This document shows, piece after piece, positions 7,621 to 16,971 of a DNA stretch of 64,000 nucleotides (within the stretch, counting starts at the first letter, position 1; each line of letters opens with the position of its first letter). Source of the stretch: Amycolatopsis nalaikhensis (GTDB lineage Bacteria > Actinomycetota > Actinomycetes > Mycobacteriales > Pseudonocardiaceae); the NCBI RefSeq assembly GCF_030264295.1, contig NZ_CP127173.1, positions 7,571,501 through 7,635,500 of the forward strand, given 5' to 3'. The notes under the pieces are model-generated. The model was not told the DNA's origin. It saw only the letters and a list, made by a program, of their open reading frames with translations, and ran no database searches. A program made the translations under genes and the position numbers.

Positions 7621-8616
7621 ATGAACGCGAAACTGCGAGACGTCGCCGAACACGCCGGGGTGTCGGTGCGGACGGTGTCCAACGTGGTCAACGGCTTCCG
7701 CTACGTGGCGCCGGCGACGCGGGAGCGGGTGCAGGCGAGCATCGACGCCCTCGGCTACCGGCCGAACCTGGCCGCCAGGACCCTGCGCCGCGGCCAGACC
7801 GGGCTGGTGGCGCTGGTCATCCCGGAGATCGATTCGCCGTACTTCGCCGACCTCGCCGCGCGGACCGTGCGCACCGCCGAAGCGCGCGGGCTGACCGTGC
7901 TCATCGACCAGACCGACGGCGACCCCGAACGGGAGAAGCAGCTGCTGCACGGCCGGCGCAGCCAGCTGGTCGACGGGGTGCTCTTCAGCCCGTGGGCGGT
8001 GCCCCCGGCGGAGCTGGCCGCGCGCACCGACACCGTCCCGCTGGTGCTGCTCGGCGAGCACGACGGCACGGCGGGCGTCGACCACGTCGCGATCGACAAC
8101 GTCGCGGCCGCGCGGGAAGCCACCGAACACCTGCTCTCGCGGGGCCGGCGGCGCATCGCCGCGGTGGGCATCCAGCCCCGGTCCCTGAACGCGACCGCCC
8201 GCCAGCGGCTCGCGGGCTACCGGGCCGCGCTGTCCGACGCGGGGCTGCCGTCCGATCCCGCGCTCGAAGTGCCGGTGCGGCGGCTGCACCGCGCGGACGG
8301 CCACCAGGCGATGCTGGGGCTGCTCGACCTGCCCCGGCCACCGGACGCCGTCTTCTGCTTCACCGACGAGCTGGCCCTCGGCGCGCTGCGCGCGGCGGCC
8401 GACCGCGGTGTCGCGGTGCCGGACTCGCTCGCCCTGGTGGGGTTCGACGACATCGAGGACGGGCGGTTCAGCGTGCCCGCGCTGACGACCGTGAGCCCGG
8501 ACAAGACGCGGATCGCCGAGCTGGCCCTCGATCGCCTGGCCGCCCGGTTGGCGAGTCCGCAGCCGGCGACGTCGCTCGTCGCGCCACACCGGCTGGTGGT
8601 CCGCGAGACGACGTGA
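7621..8616 (+). CDS. LacI-family transcriptional repressor
   Basis: 331-aa regulator. N-terminal LacI HTH (LRDVAEHAGVSVRTVSNVVNG, residues about 4-25) with hinge helix (ALGYRPNLAARTLR), then a periplasmic-binding-protein-like sugar domain (LVALVIPEIDSPYF, DGVLFSPWA, VGFDDIEDG). ATG 7621 is preceded by GGAGGG at a good distance. The strong palindrome at 7563-7588 is the probable operator; the effector is likely a carbohydrate, given the family and the nearby propeller protein. Target set inferred from adjacency. Confidence 0.92.
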   Translation: MNAKLRDVAEHAGVSVRTVSNVVNGFRYVAPATRERVQASIDALGYRPNLAARTLRRGQTGLVALVIPEIDSPYFADLAARTVRTAEARGLTVLIDQTDGDPEREKQLLHGRRSQLVDGVLFSPWAVPPAELAARTDTVPLVLLGEHDGTAGVDHVAIDNVAAAREATEHLLSRGRRRIAAVGIQPRSLNATARQRLAGYRAALSDAGLPSDPALEVPVRRLHRADGHQAMLGLLDLPRPPDAVFCFTDELALGALRAAADRGVAVPDSLALVGFDDIEDGRFSVPALTTVSPDKTRIAELALDRLAARLASPQPATSLVAPHRLVVRETT

Positions 8617-8685
8617 TGCCCGAGCCCCAGCGGCGGCCGTGCGACGATCTGGGGAGAACCCGGACCGGACGAAGGAGCCTCAGAC

Positions 8686-11600
8686 TTGCCCTTGGTGCAC
8701 GCTCTGTGGTCCCCGGGCCGGGGGCTGCTGCTCTGGGCGGAGCGCGACGGAGGCCCCGCGGGCACGTCGAGCCGGTCGGCGCGGATCGCGCTCCCGCACC
8801 CGTTCGCGGTCTCCAGCGCGGACCTGACCGCGCTGCACCCCGGAAAGCCCACCTCGGCGACGCTGCTCCTGCCGTCGCGGGCGAACCGGCCGCTCGCCGC
8901 CACCGAGTCGGCGACGGGTGGCAACCGGCGTGCGCCGTCGTTGCGGCCGTGGTCGGTACCGGCGTTGATCGTGGACGCGAGCGAACTGGACGACCTCGAC
9001 GAATCGGCGTCCTACGGCGCTTCGGTCACCTACCTGCGGGCGGTGGCCCGCCTGGCCGCGGATCTGGTGCGGCGCGGGCGGGTGCTGCCGACGCTGGTCC
9101 GCCGGGGCGACGCGGCGGAGGCCCGCTGGCGCCCGGTGCTGCAGGGCGTGGATTTCGTCGCCTTCGACGCGCTGGTCGCGGCCATGCCGCCGGTCGGGCG
9201 GGCCGAGCAGATCGCGCCGCTCACCGGGGCCTCGCCGCGCGCGCTCGTCACCGACGCCCTGCACACCCTGGTCGACGCGGCGGTCCGGGACCGGCTGGCG
9301 CGGGCGGATCCGCCGGTCGACCTGCTCGGGCACCAGGGCGCGGCGGGGGAGTGGCTGTCCGCTCTGCAGGGCGGCGTGGCCCGCGTCGAGCTGCCGCTCG
9401 GTGAGCTCGGTGTCCTGGCCGAAGCCGTCGCGAAGTGGGACGAGGTCGCCGACACCGACGTCGTCGACGGCCGCGCGTGCTTCCGGCTGGCCGAAGTCAG
9501 CACCCTGCGGCCGCGGGACGCGGACGATCCCGACGACCAGACCGGCGACGGCACCAAGTGGCAGCTGCGGTTCCTCCTGCGGTCGACGGCCGATCCGAGC
9601 CTGCTGCTGTCGGCCGGGCAGATCTGGTCGGGGGAGGCGGCCGGGCTGGTCCGGGATCCGCGGGGGCTGTTCACCGCCGAACTGGGCCGGGCCGCGCTGG
9701 TGGAACCGATGCTGGCGCTGGCGTTGCGCCGGACCCGGCCGTCGGAGTACGACCTGACCGTCGAGGAAGCCGAGCAGTTCCTCACCTCGGGGGCGACCCG
9801 GCTGACCGAGGCCGGGTTCGAGGTGCAGCTCCCGGCCACCTGGGACGGCAGGCGACGGCTCGGGCTGCGGCTTTCCGTCAAGAGCACGCCGGCCGAGCAG
9901 GTCGTCACCCGCAGCCGGGTGGGCCGCGACGAGCTGGCCGCGTTCCGCTGGTCGATCGCGGTGGGCGACGACGAGATCGGCGAGGAGGAGCTGCGCAGGC
10001 TCGTCGCGGCGAAGTCTTCGCTGGTCCGGCTGCGGGGCAGGTGGATCAGCGTCGACGCCGACCGGCTCCGCGCCGGTCTCGAGTTCCTGCGCCGCGACCC
10101 GGACCGGCCCGCCCGGCGCCCCAGCGCGGCCGAACTGCTGGAGCTCGTCCACCTCGCGCGGGAGACGCCGCTCCCGGTCACCGGCGTCAGCGCCGACGGC
10201 TGGGTCGGAGACGTCCTGGCCGGGCGGGTCCACCAGGCACTGCGGCCGGTCGCGCTGCCGCCGTCGTTCCGCGCCACGCTGCGCCCCTACCAGCAGCGGG
10301 GTGTCGCCTGGCTGGCGTTCATGTCGGCGCTGGGGCTCGGGGCGTGCCTCGCCGATGACATGGGCCTCGGCAAAACGGTGCAGACACTGGCGCTCGAGGC
10401 CGTCGAGCGGGCCGGAGACGAGCGCCCGCCGACGTTGGTGCTGTGCCCGATGTCGCTGGTCGGCATGTGGCAGCGGGAGGCGGCGAACTTCGCGCCGGGC
10501 CTGCGTGTCCTCGCCCACCACGGCGTCGTCCGCGCGCACAGGGACGCGCTCGCCGAGCAGGTCGCCGCGGCCGACCTCGTCGTCACGACCTACGCCACGG
10601 CCGCCCGTGACGCCGCCGAACTCGCGACGTTCACCTGGCGGCGCCTGGTGCTCGACGAAGCGCACGCGATCAAGAACGCCGACACCGCGACGGCCAAGGC
10701 GGTGCGGCGGTTCACAGCGGAGCACCGGATCGCGCTGACCGGCACCCCGGTGGAGAACCGCTTGGCGGACCTGTGGTCGGTGCTGGACCTGCTCAACCCG
10801 GGGCTGCTCGGCACCAGGTTCGAGTTCCGCCAACGGTTCGCGGCCCCGATCGAGCGCGGTGGCGACACCGCGACGGCCGCGGCGTTGCGCCGGCTCACGC
10901 AGCCGTACCTGCTGCGCCGGGTGAAGACCGACCCCGCGATCGTGCCGGAGCTGCCGGAAAAGATCGAAATCCGGCAGGAATACCGGCTCACGCGCGAACA
11001 GGGCACGTTGTACAGCGCGATCGTCGACGAGATGATGAAGAAGATCGAGAACAGCGAAGGCATCAAGCGCCGCGGCAACATCCTCGCCGCGATCACGAAG
11101 CTCAAGCAGGTCTGCAACCACCCGGCGAACCTGCTGCACGACGGCTCCCCGATCGGACAGCGATCCGGCAAGGTCACCCGCCTCGAAGAGATCCTGGCGG
11201 AAATCCTGGCGTCGGGCGATCGGGCGTTGTGTTTCACGCAGTACACGGAATTCGGCCACCTGCTGGTGCCCCACCTGTCGGACCGGCTGGGTACCGAAGT
11301 CGCGTTCCTGCACGGCGGCATGGCCAAGGGATCGCGAGACGCGCTGGTGGAACGCTTCCAATCCGACGACGGCCCGCGAATCCTGCTGCTGTCGCTCAAA
11401 GCAGGCGGGTCCGGGCTCACGCTGACCGCGGCGAGCCAGGTGCTGCACCTGGACCGCTGGTGGAACCCGGCGGTGGAGAACCAAGCGACCGACCGGGCGT
11501 TCCGGATCGGGCAGGGACGCACCGTCCAGGTCCGGAAGTTCCTCTGCCCGGGCACCATCGAGGAGCGCATCGACACGCTGATCACCAAGAAGCGCGCGCT

Positions 11601-11703
11601 GGCGGGAATGGTGGTGGGCGAAGGCGAAAGCTGGCTGACGGAGTTGTCCACGGACGTGCTGCGCGGGGTGCTCACGCTGGGGGAGGAGGCGATCGATGAC
11701 TGA
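8686..11703 (+). CDS. SNF2-family DEAH ATPase/helicase
   Basis: 1005-aa bacterial SNF2 protein. The N-terminal half (about 1-520) is the poorly conserved helicase-associated region; motor motifs follow: DDMGLGKT (about 555), LDEAHAIKN (about 655), LTGTPVENR, then the C lobe with FTQYTEFG, SLKAGGSGLTLT and HLDRWWNPAVENQATDRAFRIGQ near residue 930. TTG 8686 is used because GAAGGAG lies 8 nt upstream; a GTG at 8695 is an alternative. It overlaps the downstream SWIM-protein gene by 8 bp, so the two are co-translated. Such pairs are common in actinobacteria (compare Rv2101) and are thought to remodel protein-DNA complexes, but the cellular role is not established. Confidence 0.93.
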   Translation: MPLVHALWSPGRGLLLWAERDGGPAGTSSRSARIALPHPFAVSSADLTALHPGKPTSATLLLPSRANRPLAATESATGGNRRAPSLRPWSVPALIVDASELDDLDESASYGASVTYLRAVARLAADLVRRGRVLPTLVRRGDAAEARWRPVLQGVDFVAFDALVAAMPPVGRAEQIAPLTGASPRALVTDALHTLVDAAVRDRLARADPPVDLLGHQGAAGEWLSALQGGVARVELPLGELGVLAEAVAKWDEVADTDVVDGRACFRLAEVSTLRPRDADDPDDQTGDGTKWQLRFLLRSTADPSLLLSAGQIWSGEAAGLVRDPRGLFTAELGRAALVEPMLALALRRTRPSEYDLTVEEAEQFLTSGATRLTEAGFEVQLPATWDGRRRLGLRLSVKSTPAEQVVTRSRVGRDELAAFRWSIAVGDDEIGEEELRRLVAAKSSLVRLRGRWISVDADRLRAGLEFLRRDPDRPARRPSAAELLELVHLARETPLPVTGVSADGWVGDVLAGRVHQALRPVALPPSFRATLRPYQQRGVAWLAFMSALGLGACLADDMGLGKTVQTLALEAVERAGDERPPTLVLCPMSLVGMWQREAANFAPGLRVLAHHGVVRAHRDALAEQVAAADLVVTTYATAARDAAELATFTWRRLVLDEAHAIKNADTATAKAVRRFTAEHRIALTGTPVENRLADLWSVLDLLNPGLLGTRFEFRQRFAAPIERGGDTATAAALRRLTQPYLLRRVKTDPAIVPELPEKIEIRQEYRLTREQGTLYSAIVDEMMKKIENSEGIKRRGNILAAITKLKQVCNHPANLLHDGSPIGQRSGKVTRLEEILAEILASGDRALCFTQYTEFGHLLVPHLSDRLGTEVAFLHGGMAKGSRDALVERFQSDDGPRILLLSLKAGGSGLTLTAASQVLHLDRWWNPAVENQATDRAFRIGQGRTVQVRKFLCPGTIEERIDTLITKKRALAGMVVGEGESWLTELSTDVLRGVLTLGEEAIDD

Positions 11704-12424
11704 GCAACTGCCGTGGTGGGCAACGCGGTTCATCCGGGCGCTGACGGCGATCGGCGTCACCCTGCCCGCACCGGCCAGCGGGCGTGTCGAGTCGTTGGCG
11801 ATAGGCGCCGGACGCGTCGACGCCGAGGTGGGGCCTCATCGGGTGCGGATCGGGCTGACGGCATTCGGGAAGAAGGACTGGGCGGCGATCACGCATGCCC
11901 TCGCGGCGAAGGCGTCGACCACGGTCCTGCTGCTTCGCGGCGAGTTGCCTCGTGATGTCGAAGAGACGTTCAAGGCGCTCCGGCTGCCGCTGTTCCCATC
12001 ATCGGCGCGCGAGGTGTCCCTGGACTGCACGTGCCCGGACGAAGAGGTGCCGTGCGGGCACTTGAACGCGGTGTTTTCCGCGCTCGTGGCCCGGGTCGGC
12101 GAGGATCCGTTCACGATCCTCGCGTTGCGTGGCCGGGACCGGGAAGCGCTGCTCGAGGAGTTGAAGCACCGGCTCATGTCCGCCGAGCCGCTCGATCCGG
12201 ACGACCGATCTCCGGCCCTGACGGAAGTCATGGACACGTTCTTCACCTGCGGCGAGGCCCCGGGTTTGGCTGGCGCGGCGCCGTTGCCGAGTCCGCGGAC
12301 GATGTTCGACGAACTGCTGGGCCAGGTACCACCGTTCGCGATCAAGGTGGGCGGCGAAGAGGTCACCGACTTGCTGCGGCCCGTTTACCAGGCACTCGCT
12401 GGTGCGCTCGCCCCGCGCCGGTGA
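11696..12424 (+). CDS. SWIM zinc-finger protein paired with SNF2 ATPase
   Basis: 242-aa protein with a SWIM-type Zn motif, CTC...CGH, within LDCTCPDEEVPCGHLNAVF at about residues 110-128. The family binds DNA or proteins and is usually encoded beside SNF2 ATPases. Start ATG 11696 lies inside the end of the SNF2 gene (8-bp overlap), the reason for choosing it. No other domain is recognised; the C terminus is Pro/Leu-rich and probably helical. Confidence 0.9.
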   Translation: MTEQLPWWATRFIRALTAIGVTLPAPASGRVESLAIGAGRVDAEVGPHRVRIGLTAFGKKDWAAITHALAAKASTTVLLLRGELPRDVEETFKALRLPLFPSSAREVSLDCTCPDEEVPCGHLNAVFSALVARVGEDPFTILALRGRDREALLEELKHRLMSAEPLDPDDRSPALTEVMDTFFTCGEAPGLAGAAPLPSPRTMFDELLGQVPPFAIKVGGEEVTDLLRPVYQALAGALAPRR

Positions 12425-12526
12425 TCGGCTACGCGCCTCGCTGGAGAGCCGACGGCGAAACTGGGGACCGTGAGCCGGAATTGTGCTTAGCTGTAGCGGA
12501 GAGCCGGATTCGCCTGGGGGGTCCAG

Positions 12527-13462
12527 ATGAGAGTTCGCCGTGGAGTCACCGCGCTGCTGACCGTCGGGGTGGTGGCGTTCGTCGCCGCACCAAGCCAGGC
12601 GAGCGCCGCGACTGCACTCGCCGAACCAACCGTGACGTCGGCCGAGTACCCCGATGACGGAGCCTGGCACCCCGGCGCCGGAATGCCGGGCTCGTTCACC
12701 TTCGGCGCGAACGGCGAAGACGCGGTCGTCGGGTTCTTCTACGGAGCCACCGATCCGGCGGGCACCTTCGTGGCGGCCGACCACCCCGGCGGTTCGGCGA
12801 CGGTTTCCTACACGCCGCAGACGTCCGGCCCCAACGATCTCTACGTGGCGAGCGTCGACAGCGCGGGCAACCGGTCGCCCCACCACGTCCACCACTTCTA
12901 CGTGCAGTCGACAGAGCCCCGGGTCAGCGGCCCCCGGGAAACCGGTGTCGGAGTGCCTGCCGAGTTCCGCTTCTCGCCCGGCATGGCCGACGTCGTCTCC
13001 TACACGTACCGGATCGACAACGGGCCGGAGACCACCCTGGCGGCCTCGGCCGAGGCGACCACGACCGCGAACATCACCACGGCGGCCATCGGTTCGCACA
13101 CGCTCGAAGTGTGGAGTACGACCGGCACGGGGTTGACGTCCGGTACCGCTCGCACCACCTACACGGCCAGCGACGCGCCCCTGGTGGCGAGCACGGATTA
13201 TCCGGACTCCGTGGGCAGCGGAGGCCCCGGCGTCACCGGCACCTTCACGTTGACCCCCCGCACGCCGGACGTCGTCGACTACGTGTACTACCTCTACTGG
13301 GACTGGGACAACCCGACAGTGGTCCCGGCCGGCGCCGACGGCCGGGCGAGTTTCACCTTCACGCCCGCCGCGTCGGGGTTCTACCCGATCCAGGTCTACA
13401 GCCGGAACGCCGACGGCACCCAGTCGAACCTCGGCCGCGACTACTACATCGTCGTGAACTAG
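12527..13462 (+). CDS. secreted Ig-like repeat protein
   Basis: 311-aa exported protein. A Sec signal peptide (MRVRRGVTALLTVGVVAFVA, cleavage near AAPSQASA) is followed by three related beta-rich repeats of about 90 residues, beginning at VTSAEYPDDG, VSGPRETGVG and VASTDYPDSV, each with a GTFTF/AEFRF/GTFTL strand and a D-V-V-x-[YF] strand. No anchor or sortase motif, so it is probably released or loosely wall-bound. GGGGG ribosome site precedes ATG 12527. Surface or matrix function is inferred; I recognise no catalytic residues. Confidence 0.75.
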   Translation: MRVRRGVTALLTVGVVAFVAAPSQASAATALAEPTVTSAEYPDDGAWHPGAGMPGSFTFGANGEDAVVGFFYGATDPAGTFVAADHPGGSATVSYTPQTSGPNDLYVASVDSAGNRSPHHVHHFYVQSTEPRVSGPRETGVGVPAEFRFSPGMADVVSYTYRIDNGPETTLAASAEATTTANITTAAIGSHTLEVWSTTGTGLTSGTARTTYTASDAPLVASTDYPDSVGSGGPGVTGTFTLTPRTPDVVDYVYYLYWDWDNPTVVPAGADGRASFTFTPAASGFYPIQVYSRNADGTQSNLGRDYYIVVN

Positions 13463-13479
13463 GCGGATCGCCTGGACTT

Positions 13480-13656
13480 TCAGGCGGTGTGGCGTGCGGG
13501 CGACGCGACCAGCTTCAGGCCGCTTTCGATGAGAAGCCAACCGAGGCGCTGGCGCCGCGTTTCCCGCCGTCCACCGCTTTTCGCGTGGCTCGCGGTCTGC
13601 CGCAGTTCGGCTTCGCGTGCCCGGACCAGATCCTCCGCCAGGAGAAAGTGCACCAT
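13480..13656 (-). CDS. 58-aa basic protein downstream of HTH remnant
   Basis: Begins MVHFLLAEDLVRAREAELR and ends in a Lys/Arg-rich helix (RRETRRQRLGWLLIESGLKL). A GAGGGGG ribosome site overlaps the stop of the upstream HTH gene, 11 bp away, indicating coupling. Small Arg-rich proteins of this style are common beside ArsR-like regulators in actinobacteria (memory, not searched). Function unknown. Confidence 0.55.
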   Translation of the reverse strand: MVHFLLAEDLVRAREAELRQTASHAKSGGRRETRRQRLGWLLIESGLKLVASPARHTA

Positions 13657-13667
13657 GTTCGTCCCCC

Positions 13668-14216
13668 TCAGCCGGACATCGCGGTGTCCGGTCTCTCCGG
13701 TTGTGGTTGCCGGGGGAACGCCGACCAGTGGGCGATCACGTTGTGGTCGCCCGGTCGCGCGTCCCGGCGATAGCGGTCGATCACAGCGTCGACCTCGGCG
13801 CTCATCGCCGCCGCTTCTTCGGGAGTCAGGGACAACCTGGCGTCGTTGAAAACGGCCTTGTCGTACCACTGGTCCATCCACCGCGGAAGTTCGCTGACGA
13901 ACCGCGACTCGGCCTGGTATCGCTGCTCGATCACCGACCGCAGGAACACGTCCAGCGGAGCGGCCAGATCCGGGTCATCGATGAAGTCGACGACCCGCAT
14001 CCGGGTCGACTTCTGCGCGGACCGCCACCACCGCTCGCGTTTGTTCCCCCGCTCGCTGTCCTCTTCGACCAATCCGGCCTCGGCCAGCAGGCGCAGGTGC
14101 CAGCTGGTGGTCCCCGAGCTTTCCCCGACGCGCTTACCCAGTCCGGTCGCGGTCGCGGGCCCGTCTGCCTCACTCGGGTGGCCGCCGACGAAACTCCCGG
14201 CGGACCCGTTTGGATG
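13668..14216 (-). pseudogene. ArsR/winged-helix regulator, 5'-truncated
   Basis: The reading frame encodes the second half of a winged helix (TATGLGKRVGESSG, TTSWHLRLLAEAG, ERWWR) and a normal C-terminal effector region (about 115 residues ending RPDTAMSG). The first recognition helix, normally ALAHPxRLxLL, is absent: upstream codons read GSFVGGHPSEADG and an in-frame TGA stands at 14217-14219 with no acceptable start between. The only in-frame alternatives (TTG 14072) cut the HTH. It is probably an inactivated regulator that once controlled the divergent LLM gene and the 58-aa gene. A frameshift from the GTG at 14220 is possible but gives no recognisable helix. Confidence 0.6.
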
Positions 14217-14317
14217 TCACGCCAGATTGCTTGTCGTGTCGTGTCGAATGCCGTGGGACTCGTTCGTGGAAGTTACGAGCCCGGCACCAGGCCGGGGCAC
14301 AGGGAAGGGGCTTCACC

Positions 14318-15145
14318 ATGACGGGTCACCCGGCAAGCGCGAACAGGCCGTTGCGGTTCGGAGTGCTCGCGCCGATCAGCACGGACATGCCGACCTGGCG
14401 TGATCAGCTACGGGGTCTGGCCGACAGCGGCTATTCGACGATCTTGATGCCCGACGTGCCGCAGTGGCAGCCGGCACCCGGCCCGGCGCTCGCCGTGGCG
14501 GCGACCGTCACCGGCCTGCGCGTGGGTACCTGGGTGTACGCCTCCCCGGTTCGTCCGGCGTGGATCACCGCGTGGGAGGCGCATTCGCTGTCGGTGCTCA
14601 CCGATGGCCGGTTCGACATGGGCATCGGCACCGGCCGGCCGGGGATCGCGGACCAGCTCCGTGAGCTGGGGCTGCCGGAGGTCCCCGTGGGCCAACGCTC
14701 GAGCCAGGTGCGTGAGGTCGTCGCGGCCCTGCGCGACCTCGACGGCCCGGACCGGCACACTCCGGTGGTCATGGCCGTGGGCGGGCCGAAGGCGCAAGCG
14801 CTCGCCGCTGAAGTGGCCGACACGGTGACCTTCGTGATGCCGCAGACCGAGACGCGGGCCACGACGACGCAACGGGTAGCAGGTTTCGACAACCGTCGCG
14901 GTGTGGAACTGGCGTTGCACGTGCCGGTGGTCGGCGACTCGGTCGCGGCGTACATGTCCGGACCTGGCACCGATCCCGCCGCCGTCCGAGCCGCGGACTC
15001 GCTGGCGTTCCTGCCTGACGATCCCGCGGCCGCGGCGGAGGAGATCCAACGGCGGCGCGAGGAGATCAGTTTCTCCTACTTCGTGTTCGGTGCCGACGTT
15101 GCCGGTGCTCTCGCGCCGGTCGTCGCCGAGCTGGCGGGACGGTAG
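14318..15145 (+). CDS. LLM-class flavin/F420-dependent oxidoreductase
   Basis: 275-aa TIM-barrel luciferase-like monooxygenase: start RFGVLAPISTD, barrel strands GYSTILMPDV, LRVGTWVYAS, and the conserved segment LTDGRFDMGIGTGRPG. Slightly shorter than the 300-350 aa norm. ATG 14318 has GAAGGGG 7 nt upstream. Actinobacterial members use FMN or F420; which applies cannot be told. Divergent from the truncated HTH gene, its likely former regulator, so expression may now be constitutive. Confidence 0.85.
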   Translation: MTGHPASANRPLRFGVLAPISTDMPTWRDQLRGLADSGYSTILMPDVPQWQPAPGPALAVAATVTGLRVGTWVYASPVRPAWITAWEAHSLSVLTDGRFDMGIGTGRPGIADQLRELGLPEVPVGQRSSQVREVVAALRDLDGPDRHTPVVMAVGGPKAQALAAEVADTVTFVMPQTETRATTTQRVAGFDNRRGVELALHVPVVGDSVAAYMSGPGTDPAAVRAADSLAFLPDDPAAAAEEIQRRREEISFSYFVFGADVAGALAPVVAELAGR

Positions 15146-15527
15146 TCCCGAACGGATGCGCGTGGAGCGCTACACGCGTGGCTCACCGTGGATCGAGTCC
15201 AACCTCGGCGACGTTCCGGACTCTGATCATCCGCGTGCGGCGGATGTGGCCGCGCGATGTGTTGACCGCACCGTCGACATCGCGGCGTTCTCCGGCGTCC
15301 GGGATCAGGCAGTTCGGCATTGACGATCCGCATGCGTTCGGCCCCTGACAGTTCGACGAAGGCACGTCGAATCCAACTGCCGAGGTGGAAGTCGCGGTCG
15401 AGTTCGAGGAAGCGCTGGACTGGCTCGTCCAGCAGGGCGACCCGCTCTTCCTTCGCGGTGCCCAGTACGTCGGCGCGCGGGTGCGGGTCGAGGACGGCGT
15501 CGCCCGGGCGTGCGCGATCATGGGGGC
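15146..15527. other. gap with unassigned minus-strand coding-like remnant
   Basis: No gene recognised. On the minus strand about 15290-15480 reads as a helical, GC3-rich peptide (EERVALLDEPVQRFLELDRD, FVELSGAERMRIVNAELPDP) that looks like part of a real protein but has no clear start or stop of its own and runs into Arg/Pro-rich nonsense. Probably a gene fragment. Confidence 0.35.
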
Positions 15528-15941
15528 ATGGAGCCACGCCGCTGGAACCCGGACGGAGTCGCGCCGCCGCTCGGCCGCTACAGCCACCTCGCCGAAGTCC
15601 CGCCCGGGCACCGGGTCGTGTTCCTCGCCGGCCAGCTCGGTGTCCACCTGGATGGCACGCTCGCCGGCCCGGACGCCGAAACCCAGGCCCGGCAGATCTT
15701 CGCGAACATCGAAGTCCTGCTCGCCGCCCGTGGCGCCGGGCCGCGGCACCTGGTCAAGCTCGTCACGCTGCTCGCCGGCGTCGAGCACCTGCCCGGCTAC
15801 CGCGCCGCGCAGGCCGAGGCGTTCGCGAAGTGGTTCCCCGACGGCGACTTCCCGGCCCAGACGCTCGCCGTCGTCGCCGCGCTCGCCGCACCGGGCTACA
15901 CCGCCGAAGTCGAGGCCGTCGCCGCCGTCCCGGAAACCTAG
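15528..15941 (+). CDS. RidA (YjgF/UK114)-family protein
   Basis: 137-aa member of the RidA family, whose archetype hydrolyses reactive enamine/imine intermediates made by PLP enzymes. Signatures: GRYSHLAEVPPGHRVVFLAG, then DAETQARQIFANIEVLL and the late FPAQTLAVVAALAAPGYTAEVEA. The Arg that binds carboxylate in true RidA (normally in a C-terminal R-x-x-V motif) is not evident, so it may be a divergent subgroup. ATG 15528 preferred over upstream ATG 15510. It stands alone on the plus strand beside decayed sequence. Confidence 0.85.
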   Translation: MEPRRWNPDGVAPPLGRYSHLAEVPPGHRVVFLAGQLGVHLDGTLAGPDAETQARQIFANIEVLLAARGAGPRHLVKLVTLLAGVEHLPGYRAAQAEAFAKWFPDGDFPAQTLAVVAALAAPGYTAEVEAVAAVPET

Positions 15942-16749
15942 GCCAGCGCCAGCAACACACCGCCGATCACCGCGCACGCCGCGATCGTCGGGCGGCCGTG
16001 GTCAGACCTCGACGGCGAGTTGCCTGACCGCCGGAGCCGAGGGCCTGGTCGCCAAACCCGCAGCGCTTCCTACCATCCTCGGCGGTGCAGCGACTGTTAG
16101 CGCAAGCAACCGCAGGTCCGCACCACAGAGGTCATCGTGACCCGCAAGGCCTCCTCGAACCGCTGGAACGACGAACGAATCCGTTCGCGGCCGGCCGCCG
16201 CTCGTTGGCCTGAACTCCTCGTCGATGACCTGTGCGATCAGCCTTTGTCAAGGCATCGAAAGGGAAACAAACGCGGGCGTGACGGCTATTGCAGGACGAG
16301 CACCGGCTTCACGGTTTTCCCGGCGCGGTACGACTCCGAGAAGCGCGGCATCGAGATCCGGACGCCGCTGAAGGAGGTTGCCGGGAAGGTCTACAAAGGA
16401 GCACCATCGGGAGCCCTTCGTCATGTGGACGCCGGAGGGGCATCCGTGGCGGTGCCCAAACTTCCGGATCCGGTTCTGGCGGCCGGTGTCGGACGGAGTC
16501 GAACTCGCCGACCCGGGGCGGGGGAGCGGCGGCCTCCGATCCTGCCAACGTTCACCTTCCACGCGCCCGGCTGGGGCAGAAGATGAAGGGGATCGCGCGG
16601 TCTACGACCACGTGACCCCAGATCCTGGACGCGCTGGAGGAGCCCTGGCCGCGCTGTCTCCGGGGGAGCGTGGTCCCCGCACCTGCGGTCCCGGCGCGGT
16701 CTGGAGCCCGGCCCGGGACCCATCGCCATATCATCGCCGACGAACGACT
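15942..16749. other. 808-bp region without a convincing gene
   Basis: Only fragments are visible. Minus strand 15938-16010 ends in a hydrophobic helix (PTIAACAVIGGVLLALA then stop) like the C terminus of a small transporter. Plus strand around 16300-16400 has a coding-like stretch (GFTVFPARYDSEKRGIEIRT) and 16425-16485 another (HPWRCPNFRIRFW), each in a different frame. It lies just past the 3' end of a tRNA-Val gene, a usual place for decayed integrated DNA. Confidence 0.4.
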
Positions 16750-16783
16750 GAAGCCCCGCCCCTCCGAGGAGGGACAGGGCTTC
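16750..16783 (-). terminator. hairpin terminator of tRNA cluster
   Basis: Stem GAAGCCC/GGGCTTC extended inward by GC-rich pairs (CCCCTCC/GGAGGG with one bulge). Placed 17 bp past the 3' end of tRNA-Val on the minus strand. Confidence 0.6.
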
Positions 16784-16800
16784 TGACCTGTGAAAACAGG

Positions 16801-16875
16801 TGGTGCGCGATACTGGGATTGAACCAGTGACCTCTTCCGTGTCAGGGAAGCGCTCTCCCGCTGAGCTAATCGCGC
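16801..16875 (-). tRNA. tRNA-Val (anticodon GAC), CCA encoded
   Basis: Cloverleaf on the minus strand: acceptor GCGCGAT/ATCGCGC, D-arm GCTC/GAGC, anticodon stem CTTCC/GGAAG with loop CTGACAC, T-arm ACTGG-TTCAATC-CCAGT. The 3' CCA is in the DNA, unlike its neighbours. Last of three clustered tRNAs. Confidence 0.97.
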
Positions 16876-16876
16876 G

Positions 16877-16947
16877 AGGTGGAGACGGGATTCGAACCCG
16901 TGTACACGGCTTTGCAGGCCGTTGCCTCGCCTCTCGGCCACTCCACC
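16877..16947 (-). tRNA. tRNA-Cys (anticodon GCA)
   Basis: Acceptor GGTGGAG/CTCCACC, anticodon loop CTGCAAA, T-arm ACGGG-TTCGAAT-CCCGT, discriminator U. No encoded CCA. One base from tRNA-Val. Confidence 0.97.
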
Positions 16948-16971
16948 GTGACAGGCCCGAGAGCCTTTCCG

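Noticed and set aside
8680..11760. Very long open frame on the minus strand opposite the SNF2 gene
   Set aside because: It is an Arg/Pro/Gln-rich mirror of a high-GC gene with strong family motifs on the plus strand. No ribosome site or domain; GC-rich antisense frames are expected.
14210..14317. N-terminal extension of the LLM gene
   Set aside because: The extension has no family similarity and ATG 14318 has a good ribosome site.
16137..16586. 149-aa plus-strand frame
   Set aside because: Mixed composition, no ribosome site, and the adjacent frames are equally coding-like; treated as degenerate DNA.
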